Positions 49,339 through 61,795 of a stretch of 64,000 nucleotides of DNA are shown piece after piece. How positions within the stretch are numbered: position 1 is the stretch's first letter; the number at the start of each line of letters is the position of its first letter. The stretch is taken from NCBI GenBank assembly GCA_015501605.1, contig JADNRZ010000012.1, positions 1,302,001 to 1,366,000 of the forward strand, read 5' to 3'. The position numbers were made by a program, and so were the translations under genes. The notes below the pieces were generated by a model. It had not been told where the DNA came from. It saw only the letters and a program-made list of their open reading frames with translations, and did no database searches. The DNA is from Panaeolus papilionaceus. Taxonomy: Eukaryota; Basidiomycota; Agaricomycetes; Agaricales.

Positions 49339-51959
49339 ATGTTAATCCTCATCGCGAAATGCCTGTTTGTCTCCCTCGTATTTCTTACTCTGCGAAAGCG
49401 GTTCCGACGCTTTGCTAAGAGCGAGCTTGAGAATATACCGGGGCCTCCCTCAGTCTCTTTTTGGAGTGGTGCGCTCTACATTTTGATGATATGCTACATG
49501 CTTCTAAGCTTCCCTTTGACTAGGTGCTCTACCCCAGATGTTCGACGCTAATGGCTGGGACTATCACCGCCACCTTTGGAGTACCTGTAGGTCTAATCCT
49601 TTTAATCTTTCTCATGGTTTCGCTTAGAGAGGTAGTCGGCCGTGTCATCCGGTTTAGGGGCATGATTGGGGTGAGCATACTCATTTCTATCAGGGTACAG
49701 CCCGTTCAAATACATAACGATGAAGGAGAACATGCTTTACATGTATGATCCGAAGGCTTTGCACCACATCTTAGTCAAGGTATCATTTTGAGCTTCAGGT
49801 TCTCCACCTACATATCGGGCTCATGACTTCCCCTAGGATCAAGACATCTTCGAACAAACTCCTCCAGTTAATGCGTACGTCCACATGCTGAAAAAATTCG
49901 TTCTAAAAATGACCATCGCTCCCTTCCAGTGGCTCTACGCTCTTTTTTGGTCCTGGCCTCCTTAGCTCACATGGTCAGTCGTTCGAATTGATTCCACATC
50001 TCCGCTGTCGAACCTCATAATCACCCTCTTATAGGTGACTATCACAAGACGCAACGGAAGCTTCTCAACCCCGTGTTTTCAACTTCGCATATGCGTCAAA
50101 TGAGTGCGTATTCTCACCATTCCCACCCACGCGTTGCGTGTATCTGATAGTCATCACCTTCTCACATCAGTGCCAATCATCTACAAGATTATGCATCGTG
50201 TGAGTCAATGAGTGCAGTGCTATTCAGCTGCAGGGAGACTGGATTCTCATGTGCAACTAATGTTTCGAACAGTTCGAGGACTCGATTGTCAAGCAAGTGC
50301 AGGATGGACCAAAGGAGGTGTGTTGCGCGTGCTTGGACATCGGTACAACCGACGGACTGAAATGGGACCTTTAGATCGATATGTCCACTTGGATGGGACG
50401 TACTGCACTGGAGCTGATAGGTCAAGGCGGGTTTGGTCACTCATTTGATAAGCTCTCTGAGGATGCTCCTGAGAATACGGTCGGTCGTGCTCTCAAGAGA
50501 ATCATGTATGTGTCTTCACCTTCGTCCAGCCAAATAGAGCTGATTTTCCATACCCAGGCCTTTGACACTTGAGATGGTGTTCCTTCGCGTCTATGCTTTG
50601 CACCACATTGTCAAGATTGGATCGGGTGCATTCCGCAAGAAGATGATCAGTATCCTCCCGTGGCCATCGATGAAAGAGGCGCGGAATGTAGCTGATGTAC
50701 TTCATAACACCTCGGTCGAGATATTCGACGCTAAGAAGAAAGCTATCCTCGAAGGAACGACCGACGACAAGGATATCTTGAGCATTCTTCGTAAGTGACA
50801 TACTTTTACGAGCTTACTTAGCACTAATTCCGTCAACAGTCAAGGCAAATATGGACACTTCAAAGCCTGACCAAGAGCGCCCGTCTAAGGAAGAAATTTA
50901 TGCCCAAATAGCGTATGCCTTTTCGACTATTGTGATAACTGATGAAATTATAATTGAAAAATTTCCCTTACTAGTACATTCCTCTTTGCCGGGACTGAAA
51001 CTACGTCAAATGCTGCTGCATGTACTCTTTGGCTACTGTCGAAGCACAAGGACGTTCAAGCCAAGCTGCGAAAGGAGATCAGGGAGGCAATCGATAATGC
51101 AAGAGGAGAAATTCCTCACGACGAGTTGGTGGCTTTACCTTATCTAGATGCAATTTGCAGGGAGACTCTCAGACTGTACGTAACTCTACTTTGTAAAGTG
51201 TGCTTTCACTGACGTCTTTACAACAGATACGCTCCGGTGTGGCAACTTTCTAGAAAGTAAGTCGTATATTGCTTTCAATAACGTGTTCGTTCACATGTGA
51301 CTGACATTATCAAATTACCAGGCCAACCAAGGATACTGTTCTTCCCCTCTCTGAACCAATTGTAGGTATCGATGGTCGTGAAATGAGTGAAATCTTTGTG
51401 CCGAAGGGTACCACGGTGGTGGTGGGATTATTAGCCTCAAATCAAAACAGAGAAATCTGGGGCAGTGATGCGTGCGAATGGAAGCCCGAAAGATGGCTCA
51501 AGGGCCTCCCTGACACGGTCTCAAACGCTCGTTTACCAGGCATCTATTCACATTTGTGGGTTTCTCGAGTTTATGATTTCCATTGCACTACTGATTCGTT
51601 TTACAGGATGACTTTTTCAACAGGAGGTCGATCGTGCATGTGAGTGGTCCCGAGATTTCTTTGTCTGGTTAGGTCTTCTAAGTGGTGAATATCGTCTCGC
51701 AGCGGATTTAAATTCTCCCTACTTGAAATGAGTGCGTACCCTCCCGTCCTGATATTCGGGTCACTAAGCTAGGCTTGCTCATTGTGTCTATTCTACGTGC
51801 TTAGAGGCTGTGCTGGCCGTACTTGTGTCCCGATTCGATTTTTCATTATCTGATGATCAAGACATCACTTGGTGCATGACCAATATTGCAAGGCCAGTCG
51901 TAGCGAACGGTGATCCCAAGAATCCTCAGCTACCATTGATGGTCAAGTTGGCAACATAG
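49339..51959 (+). CDS. Cytochrome P450, array member 1
   Basis: About 18 exons spread over 2.6 kb give a membrane-anchored microsomal P450 of roughly 540 aa. An N-terminal anchor (LIAKCLFVSLVFLTLRK) leads to the proline hinge IPGPPSVSFW. Then come GWDYHRHLW, KALHHILVKDQDIFEQTPP, FFGPGLLSSHGDYHKTQRK, I-helix AGTETTSN, the ExxR helix as ICRETLRLYAPV, FEWKPERW-like CEWKPERW, and heme loop FSTGGRSCIGFKF with the cysteine split by an intron after SC. The C-terminus ends LPLMVKLAT with TAG at 51957. Introns fall at the same places in all four array genes. It is an E-class P450 requiring a reductase. The substrate is unknown; a CYP5150-like affiliation is only an impression from the motif style. It appears intact. 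Confidence 0.85.
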
Positions 51960-52035
51960 AAGCATGGGATGAAGGAGAGGAGAGTGCTGTTTTACCAGAT
52001 ATCTTGGCCTTATATGAGATTGATCCCAGCAATAA

Positions 52036-52053
52036 TATATAATATAATATAAT
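52036..52053. repeat. TATAA microsatellite
   Basis: Short run of ATATA/TAATA units immediately before the copied SSZ1 tail, close to the duplication junction. Confidence 0.5.
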
Positions 52054-52079
52054 CGCGTTTTTCGGACTCATTCCAACGC

Positions 52080-52392
52080 TACAGGACAAGCTAGGGTAGT
52101 TTCTGAGATTAGGGAAGTTGAGGAGGGCGTGAAGGTTGAGAAGGTTGTGGTACCCGGGGATGAGGACGAGAAGGACGAGGATGAGGAGGCTGAGGAGGAG
52201 GCTGTGAAGAAGGCTACTGTGACGACGAAGACCCTGCTTGGTGTCGTCAAGTTTGCGCCCAAGCTTGCGATCAAGACCGCTAAGGGCAAGGGTGCTGCTT
52301 CAAGTAGAACGCAGGGCAAGGTATATACGAGGGTGCAGGTTAAGGGTGTTGTGGGTGTTGATGGAAAGATCGACTTTGATGCTGCCCTTTGA
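52080..52392 (+). pseudogene. Copy of the SSZ1 C-terminal coding segment
   Basis: The frame through this segment reads REVEEGVKVEKVVVPGDEDE and KTLLGVVKFAPKLAIKTAK, matching the last SSZ1 exon (EVEEGIKVEKVVVPRDEDE, KTLLGVIEFAPKLAIKTAK). It lacks the start, the nucleotide-binding domain and all upstream exons. Its end has lost about 20 codons relative to SSZ1 (it closes GKIDFDAAL, TGA at 52390). The following 3' flank also matches that of SSZ1. It marks the left border of the P450 2 duplication unit. The reading frame remains open, which suggests a fairly recent copy, but it has no start of its own. Confidence 0.9.
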
Positions 52393-53208
52393 ACAATGAG
52401 TTTTGTAGGAACAGAAAGGCGGTGATGCTTCTTAGCCTCGTCATTTTTGGAAAATTTACTCGTAGATTGATGTTGTTATTTTTTTACTATTTTTTGACAT
52501 GTTGTTGCGTGTACACACAGCCTTTATCTGACGGTGTGGTTATGGTTCAACCATCGCCTTTCCTTTCACGTGTTCGTCGTAAGCCCTGCTCCATATGTTT
52601 TGTTATGTTCACTGAAACCGGAAAAACATGAGAAGTATGGATCTGGACCCTTATCGCATTCAGGCTTCACGCTACATCTAAATTCTCTTGTTGTTCACAG
52701 GCCTCCAGGCCTCATGGCGGGTATCACTGAATTCGAATTATCCGCACCTTTCTGATATCGTTCTCATATTTATCGCAAACATCGCCCCATTCGAATGAAC
52801 ACCGGAAGTATATACACGTTCAAAGGGAACACTAGTACAGTTCTGTTTCAGGTGCTATAAGCTTGGACTCCCATCTCACCATTCTCCGTCTTCCGAGAAG
52901 GTTGAGACTCTCTTTGAGTATTTAGAAGCAAGGACAGGTCGCGTGTTAATTTGATGCACGGTCCCCGTTCTGCAATCAATCCTTATAGTACGACATAGCT
53001 TATAATGCAGAATGTAAGAGAACATGACTCATTTGGACTCATGCGCTCTGGTGCTTGCCATTCACCACATCAATGCAGCCCAACATTGCCATCATTTTTT
53101 AGCGCTTCCGCGAAAGGAGATACAACTCAATGGTATTGACTTGACAGGCATCATTTTTTGACCCAAATAGAGCCACAAGTTCAGGGGTACATAGTTTCCC
53201 GTTGGTTT

Positions 53209-53371
53209 ATAGCTAGATGCAAAACGATAGACCGCATCTCTGCACTTACACACAGAGTCGGAGGGATCGCTTCGAACAGGCAACAGCCAAGGGCAACACA
53301 TACAGAGAGGTGTTCAAACTCCGCTGTGGTGTAAGTAAACGGTTGCGGTCTATCGTTTTGCATTTAGCTGT
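53209..53371. mobile_element. 163-bp MITE of the ACAGCTA/CGATAGACC family
   Basis: The left arm (AGCTAGATGCAAAACGATAG, then ACCGCA) and the right arm read on the opposite strand (ACAGCTAAATGCAAAACGAT, then AGACCGCAACC) are near-perfect inverted repeats. The paralogous spacer upstream of P450 3 (about 57945-57975, GTTGGTTTATATACAAATAC) continues straight through without the insert, giving an empty-site comparison. The tips and CGATAGACC block match the MITEs near 11 kb. Confidence 0.85.
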
Positions 53372-54219
53372 AAGTATATACATACATATGCACTTCATTT
53401 CAGAGGTACTTTACTGCGGAACCCTGCACGGAGAAACATACCGCGTTGAGTAGATGGGGTAAATGATGCATAATTAGATACATCTCACCTTTCCAATCTG
53501 CTCTATGTCCCAGTCTGTGAGCTCTTCAAGTGATTACCCCTAATATATTGTGTCCCAACGCGGTGTATAGCATTGGCCACAGTGACAATTCAGACGTTGG
53601 TGGCGAGTGACCGCAGACTCCCAATAGCTCGAAAGTTATCGCGTCTATTCCAAAAAAACTGAGCATTAATCCACAACTTCCGAGTGTAATCTGCATGCAG
53701 TGTCACCGTCCGTGTGCGTTAGCTGATCCCCTATCCCCAAGTAAATTGGGTAGCGAACGAGGTAGGCGATTCGACAAGCTTCTGCAATGGTGATGCTCCC
53801 ATGAGAGCTGGACAGCCGCACCGCTGGATTCCGTCCCGCTACTAGTGCATCATGTCCTCCTTTAACCAATAACTGGGTGGCTGTAATCTTGGATTTGATT
53901 CTCTTGCTGAATAAACTGCATTATGATTGGACCCTAGCTCTTCCGAGAGGGTCGGTTGAACGAATGTCCTCACCCTTTAAAATATTTGCTAGGCTTTATT
54001 CGGCCTGAGTTTCAATTGAGTTTTGTAAGTGCCCTGCCCTCATGAAATGAAGAGCGACGAGCACTAAACCTACATCAGTCGACATGACCTCGGCGCCCAC
54101 TTAGCTTTGTGCGTTATTAGCGTCGGTTACACAAAGGTCCCCACAAACCACAGGTTCGGTTAGAACTTATATGCTGTTATGAGATCTTTTATTGACAAGA
54201 CTCGAAATGCATATCATGA

Positions 54220-54226
54220 TATATAA
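54220..54226 (+). promoter_or_regulatory. TATA-like box of P450 2
   Basis: TATATAA about 55-60 bp before the start codon, at the position conserved with P450 1 and 3. Confidence 0.6.
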
Positions 54227-54279
54227 GGGACTGGTATAGGAACTCTGCTGGCAGCATTATTAACATCTTATTCATTGAC

Positions 54280-56881
54280 ATGTTACTCCTCATTGCGAAA
54301 TGCTTGTTTGTCTCCCTCGTATTCTTTGCTCTGCGGAAGAAGTTCCAACGCTTTTCCAAGAGAGAGCTTGAGAATATACCTGGGCCACCCTCGGTCTCAT
54401 TCTGGAACGGTACGTTCTATATTTCCATAAAGTCCCAGAACCTTCTAAGCCTCTCTTTGACTAGGGGCTCTGCCCCAGATGTACGATGCTAATGGCTTGG
54501 ACTATCAACACCACCTTTGGAGAACCTGTAGGTCCAATCCTTTTAACCGATCTCATGGTGTCGCTTAAAGAGGTAGTCGGTCGTGTCATCCGGTTTAGGG
54601 GCAAGATTGGGGTAAATGCACTCATTTCCATCAGTGTATAATCCCCTCTAATATGCTATAACGCCGCAGGAGAACATACTTTACACGTATGATCCGAAGG
54701 CCTTACATCAAATCTTAATCAAGGTGTGCGTTCAAGCTCCACCTCTCCACGCATCGAACTCACATCTTTCTTTAGGACCAAGATATCTTCGAACAAGCCC
54801 CTCAGGTTATTGCGTATGTCTGCATACCGAGCAAGTCGTTTTTTAACTGACCATTGTTCCAACCTAGTGGCACTACGGTCTTTTTGGGCACCGGTCTCCT
54901 GAGCACACATGGTAAGCCGTTCGAATTTATTCCGCCTATCGGCTGTCTTTACCTCATAACCACACTCTTGTAGGTGAATACCACAATAAGCAACGGAAGC
55001 TTCTGAACCCCGCTTTCTCAACTTCGCATATGCGTCAACTGAGTGCGTATTCCTACTATTCCCACCAATGCGCGTATGTGATAGTGATCGTGCTCCCATA
55101 CTATAAGTGCCAATCATCTACAAGGTTATGCATCGCGTGAGTGGTAGAGTGTTATTCGGCAGACCAGACCTCATGCCAATTTGAAATTTTGAACAGTTCG
55201 AGGACTCTATTGCCAAGCAAGTTGAGGATGGTCCAACGGAGGTACGTCATGCTTCGACTTCGGGACTAGCGACGAACTCTAACAAGGACCATTAGATTAA
55301 TATGCTCGCTTGGACGGGACGCGCTGCATTGGAGCTGATAGGTCAAGGCGGGCTTGGTCACTCATTTGACAAACTCTCCGGTCGCGAGGGTGCTCCAGAA
55401 AATGCGTTTCGCCGTGCCCTCAGGAGAATCATGTATGTGTCTTTACTTTTGGATACTAGCCAATAGAACTGATATTCCATACTCAGACCTTTGATGTCTG
55501 AAATAGTGTTCCTTCGTGTCTATGCTCTGCACCACGTCGTCAAGGTTGGTTCGTGGGCATTCCGCCAGAAGATAGTCGATATCCTCCCCTGGCCATCAAT
55601 GAAGAAGGGGAGGAAAGTGGTTGATCTGCTTCATAACACCTGCGTCAAGATTTATGACGCTAAGAAGAAAGCTATCCTCGAAGGGACGACCGACGACGAG
55701 GACTTCTTGAGTATTCTTGGTAAGCGAACTGATTTCGTGATTTTACTGGGTTCTGATTTAGGTTACAGTCAAGGCAAATATGGGTCCATCAAAGCCTGAT
55801 CAGGTGCGCCCATCTGAGGAAGAAATTTATGCCCAAATTGCGTATGCGTCTTGCACTGTTGTGATAAGTAATGGAATTCTGATCGAAACCTTTTCCTCAG
55901 TACACTCCTTTTTGCTGGAACCGAATCGACTGCAAACACGATGGCGTGTATTCTATGGCTGCTGTCAAAGCACAAGGACGTCCAAGACAGGCTGCGAAGT
56001 GAGGTCAGGGAAGCCATCGAAAATGCAGGAGGGGAAATTCCTCATGACGAGTTGGTAAATTTACCTTATCTAGACGCAATTTGCAGGGAGACTCTGAGAC
56101 TGTAAGTAGCTCTACTCTGCAAAGTGTCCTGTCATTACCTCTTTACAACAGATACGCTCCGGTGTGGCATATTATCAGAAAGCAAGTCATATATTATTTC
56201 TATTAGTGATTTCGTTCGAAGATGACTGACATTACCGAAATACTAGGTCAACCAAGGATAGCGTTCTCGCCCTCTCACAACCCATTGTGGGCGTCGATGG
56301 TCGCAAAATGAGCGAAATCTTTGTTCCGAAGGGTACCACAGTTATGGCAGGATTGTTGGCGTCAAATCGAGACACAGAAATCTGGGGTCCTGATGCGTTC
56401 GAATGGAAACCTGAGAGATGGCTTGATGGCCTCCCTGATACGGTTTCGAACGCTGATCTACCAAGCATCTATTCACATCTGTAGGTTTTTCGAACTTAGA
56501 ATTGCCAATCGCACAATTCATTCGTTTTACAGGATGACTTTCTCCTCAGGAGGTCGATCGTGCATGTGAGTGACCTACTGGTTTTCTTTGTCGCATTATA
56601 TTTTCGAAGTTCTTATATAACGTTTCATAGCGGATTCACCTTAGCCCAACTTGAAATCAGTAAGTACATTCCATTCTTATGTTTCGGTTATCAACGTAAT
56701 TTATACTCATTGCGTCCATTCTACGTGTTTAGAGGCCGTACTGGCTGTGCTGGTGTCCCGATTCGAGTTCTCGTTATCTCAAGACATTACCTGGTGCATG
56801 ACCAATATCGCAAGTCCAGTCGTAGCGAAGGGGGATCCCATGAACCCCCAGGTACCATTGATGGTCAAGTTGGCGACATAG
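54280..56881 (+). CDS. Cytochrome P450, array member 2
   Basis: Same exon plan as P450 1. The anchor is LIAKCLFVSLVFFALRKK, the hinge IPGPPSVSFW, and later parts are KDQDIFEQAPQVIA, GEYHNKQRKLLNPAF, I-helix AGTESTANTMA, ICRETLRLYAPVWHIIRK, DAFEWKPERW and heme loop FSSGGRSCIGFTLAQLE. The end is LMVKLAT with the stop at 56879-56881. Differences from copies 1 and 3 concentrate in likely substrate-recognition areas: IIRK for LLRK after the ExxR helix, ESTANT for ETTSN in the I-helix, and one extra residue in the SGREGAP loop. This suggests a changed substrate range rather than decay. No stop or frameshift was found in the exons checked. Confidence 0.83.
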
Positions 56882-58816
56882 AAGGCTGAGATGGAGGAGA
56901 GGATGGTGTCGTTTTACGGGATATCTTGGCTCTATATTAGATTTTACACCTGTCATAATGGGTGATTGTATTTTTCTTAATCATTCAATGCAAACAGGAC
57001 GCGAATAAATAATATCCTCGTGGAAGACAGACCAGGCTCGGAAGAGGCCGTCTTTTGATCCGTCGTCGTTCGGCAGAGCCCGAGTGCAACGGCCAGCGCA
57101 TAGCGTGTAGCTCCGACTCGACTCGGGCCTCATACTTTTTGCTCACATGTTTGCGATGATGCTAACCTCAATGGAAACGTCACAGGGTCTTCTTCTATGA
57201 GGAAGTCTTTCAGAGGGTTACCGATATGGTGCACTTTTGAAATCCGACCTTCGATAAAAAGCGAGGACATCCAAGGACATCTCATTCATGGACATTCCGG
57301 CGTTCGACGATTCGGCGAAACCCCAATTCGGTTAGATAATTAGTCATATGGACCTGGATTCTCATTGTATTCAGGCTCGGGGCTTCACACTGCATACGAA
57401 TTTTTGTGTTGTTGACAGGCCTCGAGGTCTCAGGGCGGGTAGCATGTTTCAAAGGGTCATCACGGAATTCGAGCGATCAGCGCCTATCTATTCATTCATA
57501 TTTATCCCGAGCCCAAGGCCCCAAGCATCGCCGTATTCTCAGCACCCGAAGTATGGACACGCTCTCACAGAACACTAGTCACTTCTGCTTCGGACGCCAC
57601 AATCTTAAAATCCGGTCTCACCATTCTCCGTGTCCCAGATGGCCGAGAGTCTTTGGGTATTTATGACGGCAGCAAGAGTAGACGGCGTTTGATTTGAGGT
57701 CCCCGTTGTACATTCAAGCCGTATTGTATGACACAACTTGTAATGCAGAATATAAGAGAGCATGTCATGACTCATTTGGACTCATGTGTTCCGGTGCTTG
57801 TCCTTCACCACATCAATGCAGTTCAACATTGCCACCATTTTTTAGCGCTTCCGCAAAAGGAGGCGTAACTCAATGGCATTGACCTGACAGGCATGATTTT
57901 GACATGGATAGAGCCACAAATTTATGGGTATATAGTTTTCCGTTGGTTTATATACAAATACACTTCATTTTAGCTTTACTGCAGAGCCTTCGACCTGCAC
58001 GGAGAAACATACGTTTTGAGTAGACGGGATACATGAATCATGATGTATACTTAGATATATTTCACTTTTCTGATTAGATCTATGTTCTTCGATTGAGTTA
58101 CCCTTAATATTGTGTGTCCCAAGGTGGTCTATGGCATTGGCCATGGTGGCAATTCAGACGTCGGCTGCAGCCTACGAGTGGCCGCAGACTCCGAGTACTT
58201 CGAAAGTCAACGAGTCCATTCCACAACAACAGGACATCCACAATTCTCCTGAGTGATCTGCGTGGAGCGTTACTATTCGTATGTGCCAACTGCTCCCCGG
58301 ACTCCAGGTAATTTGGGTAGCAACCGCGGCAGGTCATTCGACGATCATCCATAACCGCGACAGTCCATGAGAGATCGACGGTCGCACCGCTGGATTCCGT
58401 CCCGCGCCTGACATTGCTGCGCTGTTGCTTCTTTCTTAAACTTGTATTTTAATCTCCCCCCGGAATACTGTATCTATATTGGATATTCCGAGAGACTCGG
58501 TCGGACGCATGCCCTCTGTTCCTAAAACATTTTACCAACTCTATTCAGTTTCATTTGTGTTTTGTAAGTGCGGCGCTGTCATGAAGTGAAGAGCAACGAG
58601 CACTAAACCTATATCAGTCTACGTGATTCTGGCGCTTACTTGCCGCTGAATTTTATCAGCTTCGGCCACACAGGCTTCCCGCAAACCACAGGTTCGGTCA
58701 GAACTTGAACGCTGTTATGAGGCCTTTCATTAACAAGACTCGAAAGGTGTATCGTCCTAATATATAAGGAACGAATACGACCTCTGCTGGTAGCAATAAA
58801 CACACCCTTCATCGAC
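56882..58816. repeat. P450 spacer, unit 3
   Basis: Starts with a block near 56990-57130 (GGCTCGGAAGAGGCCGTC) that recurs after P450 3 near 61590-61670. From about 57340 it continues with the same spacer found upstream of P450 1 and 2. No SSZ1 tail is present, so the third unit either began farther in or lost it. No gene is supported. Confidence 0.65.
58761..58767 (+). promoter_or_regulatory. TATA-like box of P450 3
   Basis: TATATAA about 50 bp before the start codon, in the same sequence context as the boxes of P450 1 and 2. Confidence 0.6.
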
Positions 58817-61433
58817 ATGCTACTCCTCATTGCGAAATGCCTGTTTGTGTCCCTCGTATTTCTTACTCTGCGAAAGCAGTTCCGCCGGTTTGCGAAGAGC
58901 GAGCTTGAGAATATACCTGGTCCTCCCTCTGTCTCTTTTTGGAGTGGTGCGTTCTACGTTTTGATAATATCCCAGTCGCTTCTAAGCTTCCCCTTTACTA
59001 GGTGCTCTGCCCCAGATCTTCGATGCTAATGGCTGGCACTATCACCGCCACCTTTGGAGTACCTGTAGGTTTAGTCCTTTTAATCATTCTTATAGTGTCG
59101 CTGAGCCTAGAGGTAGTCGGCCGTGTCATCCGGTTTAGGGGCATGATTGGGGTGAGTCTACTCATTTATATCAGAGTATATTCCCCTCTAATATATAACG
59201 ATGCAGGAGAACATGCTTTACACGTATGATCCAAAGGCCTTGCATCACATTTTAGTCAAGGTAAACATTTAGTGTCAAACTTCGTCCCCCGCTTACCAAG
59301 CTCACATCTTCCTTTTAGGACCAAGATATTTTCGAACAAACACCTCCAGTCATTGCGTATGTTTATGTTTGCCTGCGATATCGTCCAATGTCGAACTGAC
59401 CATCTCTCCATCCCAGTGGCTCCGGACTCTTTTTTGGTCCGGGTCTCCTTAGCTCACATGGTCAGTCGTTCAGTTTCACTCTAGCTTTCCGCTTCCTTCC
59501 TTCATATTTACCTTGACGCAGGTGACTATCACAAGAAACAACGGAAACTTCTCAACCCCGTGTTTTCAACTTCGCATATGCGTCAAATGAGTGTGTATTC
59601 TCACTATTCCCACCCATGCGCATGAATCTGATAGTCATCACGTTCCCACATCAGTGCCAATCATCTACAAGATTATGCATCGCGTGAGTCATGAGCGCAG
59701 TGTTATTCGGTGACTGGATATCTCATATGGAATTGACGTTTCTAACAGTTTGAGGACTCGATTGTCAAGCAAGTGCAGGATGGACCCAAGGAGGTACGTC
59801 GCCTATGCTCCAACATCAGTACAACCGACGAAGTCAAAATGGGACCATCAGATTGATATGCTCGCTTGGATGGGACGCACTGCATTGGAGCTGATAGGTC
59901 AAGGCGGCTTTGGCCACTCATTTGACAAACTCTCCGAGGATGCCACAGAGAACACTTTTGGCCGTGCTCTCAAGAGAATCATGTGTGTGCCTTCACTTTC
60001 GGATACCAGCCAAGACAACTGACATTCCATACTCAGGCCTTTAACACTTGAGATGGTGTTCCTCCGCGTTTATGCTCTACACCACATCGTCAAGATTGGT
60101 TCGGGCGCATTCCGCAAGAAGATGATTGGTATCCTCCCCTGGCCATCAATGAAAGAGGGGCGGAATGTCGCTGATGAGCTTCATAACACCTCGGTCGAGA
60201 TATTCGACGCTAAGAAGAAGGCCATCCTCGAAGGGACGACGGATGACAAGGATGTCTTGAGTATTCTTAGTAGGTTTTATTCTCTAATACTCTCATGTAA
60301 TACTGATTTTGGGTCACAGTCAAGGCAAATATGGATACGTCGAAGCCTGAACAAGAGCGCCCGTCCGAGGAAGAAATTTATGCCCAGATAGCGTACGTCT
60401 TCTCTACTATCATAATACCTAATGGTATTCTGATCGAAGCTTTTCCCTCAGTACATTCCTCTTTGCAGGAACTGAAACGACATCAAACGGTACTGCATGT
60501 ACGCTATGGCTACTGTCGAAACACAAGGATGTCCAAGCCAAATTGCGAAGTGAGATCAGGGAGGCCATCGATAATGCGGGAAGCGGAGAAATTCCTCACG
60601 ACGAGTTGGTAGCTTTGCCCTACCTTGATGCAATTTGTAGGGAGACATTGAGGCTGTAGGTAACCATCTCTGAAAATTGTTCTTCCACTCACATCCCAAC
60701 TACAGATACGCTCCGGTATGGCAACTTCTTAGAAAGTAAGTCATGCACTGCTCCAAATGACGCGAGCAATGGAATTTGGCTGATATCACCAATTGAACAG
60801 ACCTACGAAGGATATCGTTCTCCCTCTTTCTCAACCTATTGTAGGCGTCGATGGTCGTGAAATGAGCGAAATTTTTGTTCCCAAGGGTACCACTGTGATG
60901 GCTGGTCTATTGGCGTCCAACAGGAACACAGAAATCTGGGGTCCTGATGCGTTTGAATGGAAGCCTGAGAGATGGCTTGAAAGCCTCCCAGAAACGGTCT
61001 CGAACGCCCATTTACCGGGCATCTATTCAAATTTGTGAGTTACTCAGAGTCATGACTTCCAATCACACAACTGATTTGTTTTACAGGATGACCTTCTCGG
61101 CAGGAGGTCGATCGTGCATGTGAGTGATCCTAGGGATTTCTTTCGTCTCGTTAGACCTCAAGTACTAATATAATGTTTCACAGTGGGTTTAAATTTTCTC
61201 AACTTGAAATGAGTGCGTAGCTCCTATGTTGATGGTTCCGCTAGTACGCTAGTTTTACTCATTGCATCTATTCTATGTCCGCAGAGGCCGTACTGGCAGT
61301 GCTTGTGTCCCGATTTGAGTTTTCGTTATCTCAGGACATTACCTGGTGCATGACCAATATTGCAAGTCCAGTTGTAGCTAAAGGGAATCCTATGGACCCT
61401 CAGTTACCATTGATGGTCGAGTTGGCTACCTAG
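58817..61433 (+). CDS. Cytochrome P450, array member 3
   Basis: Closest to P450 1. The anchor is LIAKCLFVSLVFLTLRKQ and the hinge IPGPPSVSFW, then GWHYHRHLW (His for the Asp of copy 1), TPPVIAGSGLFFGPG, FGHSFDKLSEDATEN, I-helix AGTETTSNGTA, ICRETLRLYAPVWQLLRK, DAFEWKPERW and heme loop FSAGGRSCIGFKFSQLEM. It ends MVELAT with TAG at 61431-61433. Intron positions match those of the other members; the second intron uses a shifted acceptor context but keeps frame. It appears functional. The substrate is unknown. Confidence 0.83.
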
Positions 61434-61795
61434 AGGGAGGGCACATATAAATGCGAGGAGGGTGATGATTTACGAGACATCTGGGCTGTATACGGACTAG
61501 ATTTATAGTTGTACGTTAATTTTAATTTTACTATTTTTTCGTCTTCCAAGTCTTCAAATAACGACCAGGATGTTCGCATCCTGGTCGAGAATCGACAAAC
61601 CAAGGCTCGGACCCTGTTCGGAAGATGCCGTCAACTAATCCGTCGAATCCGGCAGAGACCGAGCACAACATGACTATTTTTGTGTAGACGTCAGTGATAT
61701 CAATTGTGACATGCATTGGCAAAACTTGTATAAAAGTACAAAAGGCATTCTGAGCCCGAGAAGAGGGAGCCCAAGCTATCTCACTTATCTGCCCG
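61434..61795. other. Spacer between P450 3 and P450 4
   Basis: Short spacer containing a near-palindrome around 61565-61585 (CCAGGATG..CATCCTGG) and a block shared with 56990-57130. A TATAAAA at 61729-61735 probably serves P450 4. The long spacer of units 1-3 is absent. Confidence 0.55.
61729..61735 (+). promoter_or_regulatory. TATA-like box of P450 4
   Basis: TATAAAA about 65 bp before the start codon, in a context unlike that of the other three members. Confidence 0.55.

Larger units (their letters stand above)
52393..54279. repeat. SSZ1-tail to P450 spacer, unit 2
   Basis: Second copy of the spacer described at 47660-49338, with the 163-bp MITE at 53209-53371 inserted. ORFs within it are not shared with the other copies. 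Confidence 0.7.
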
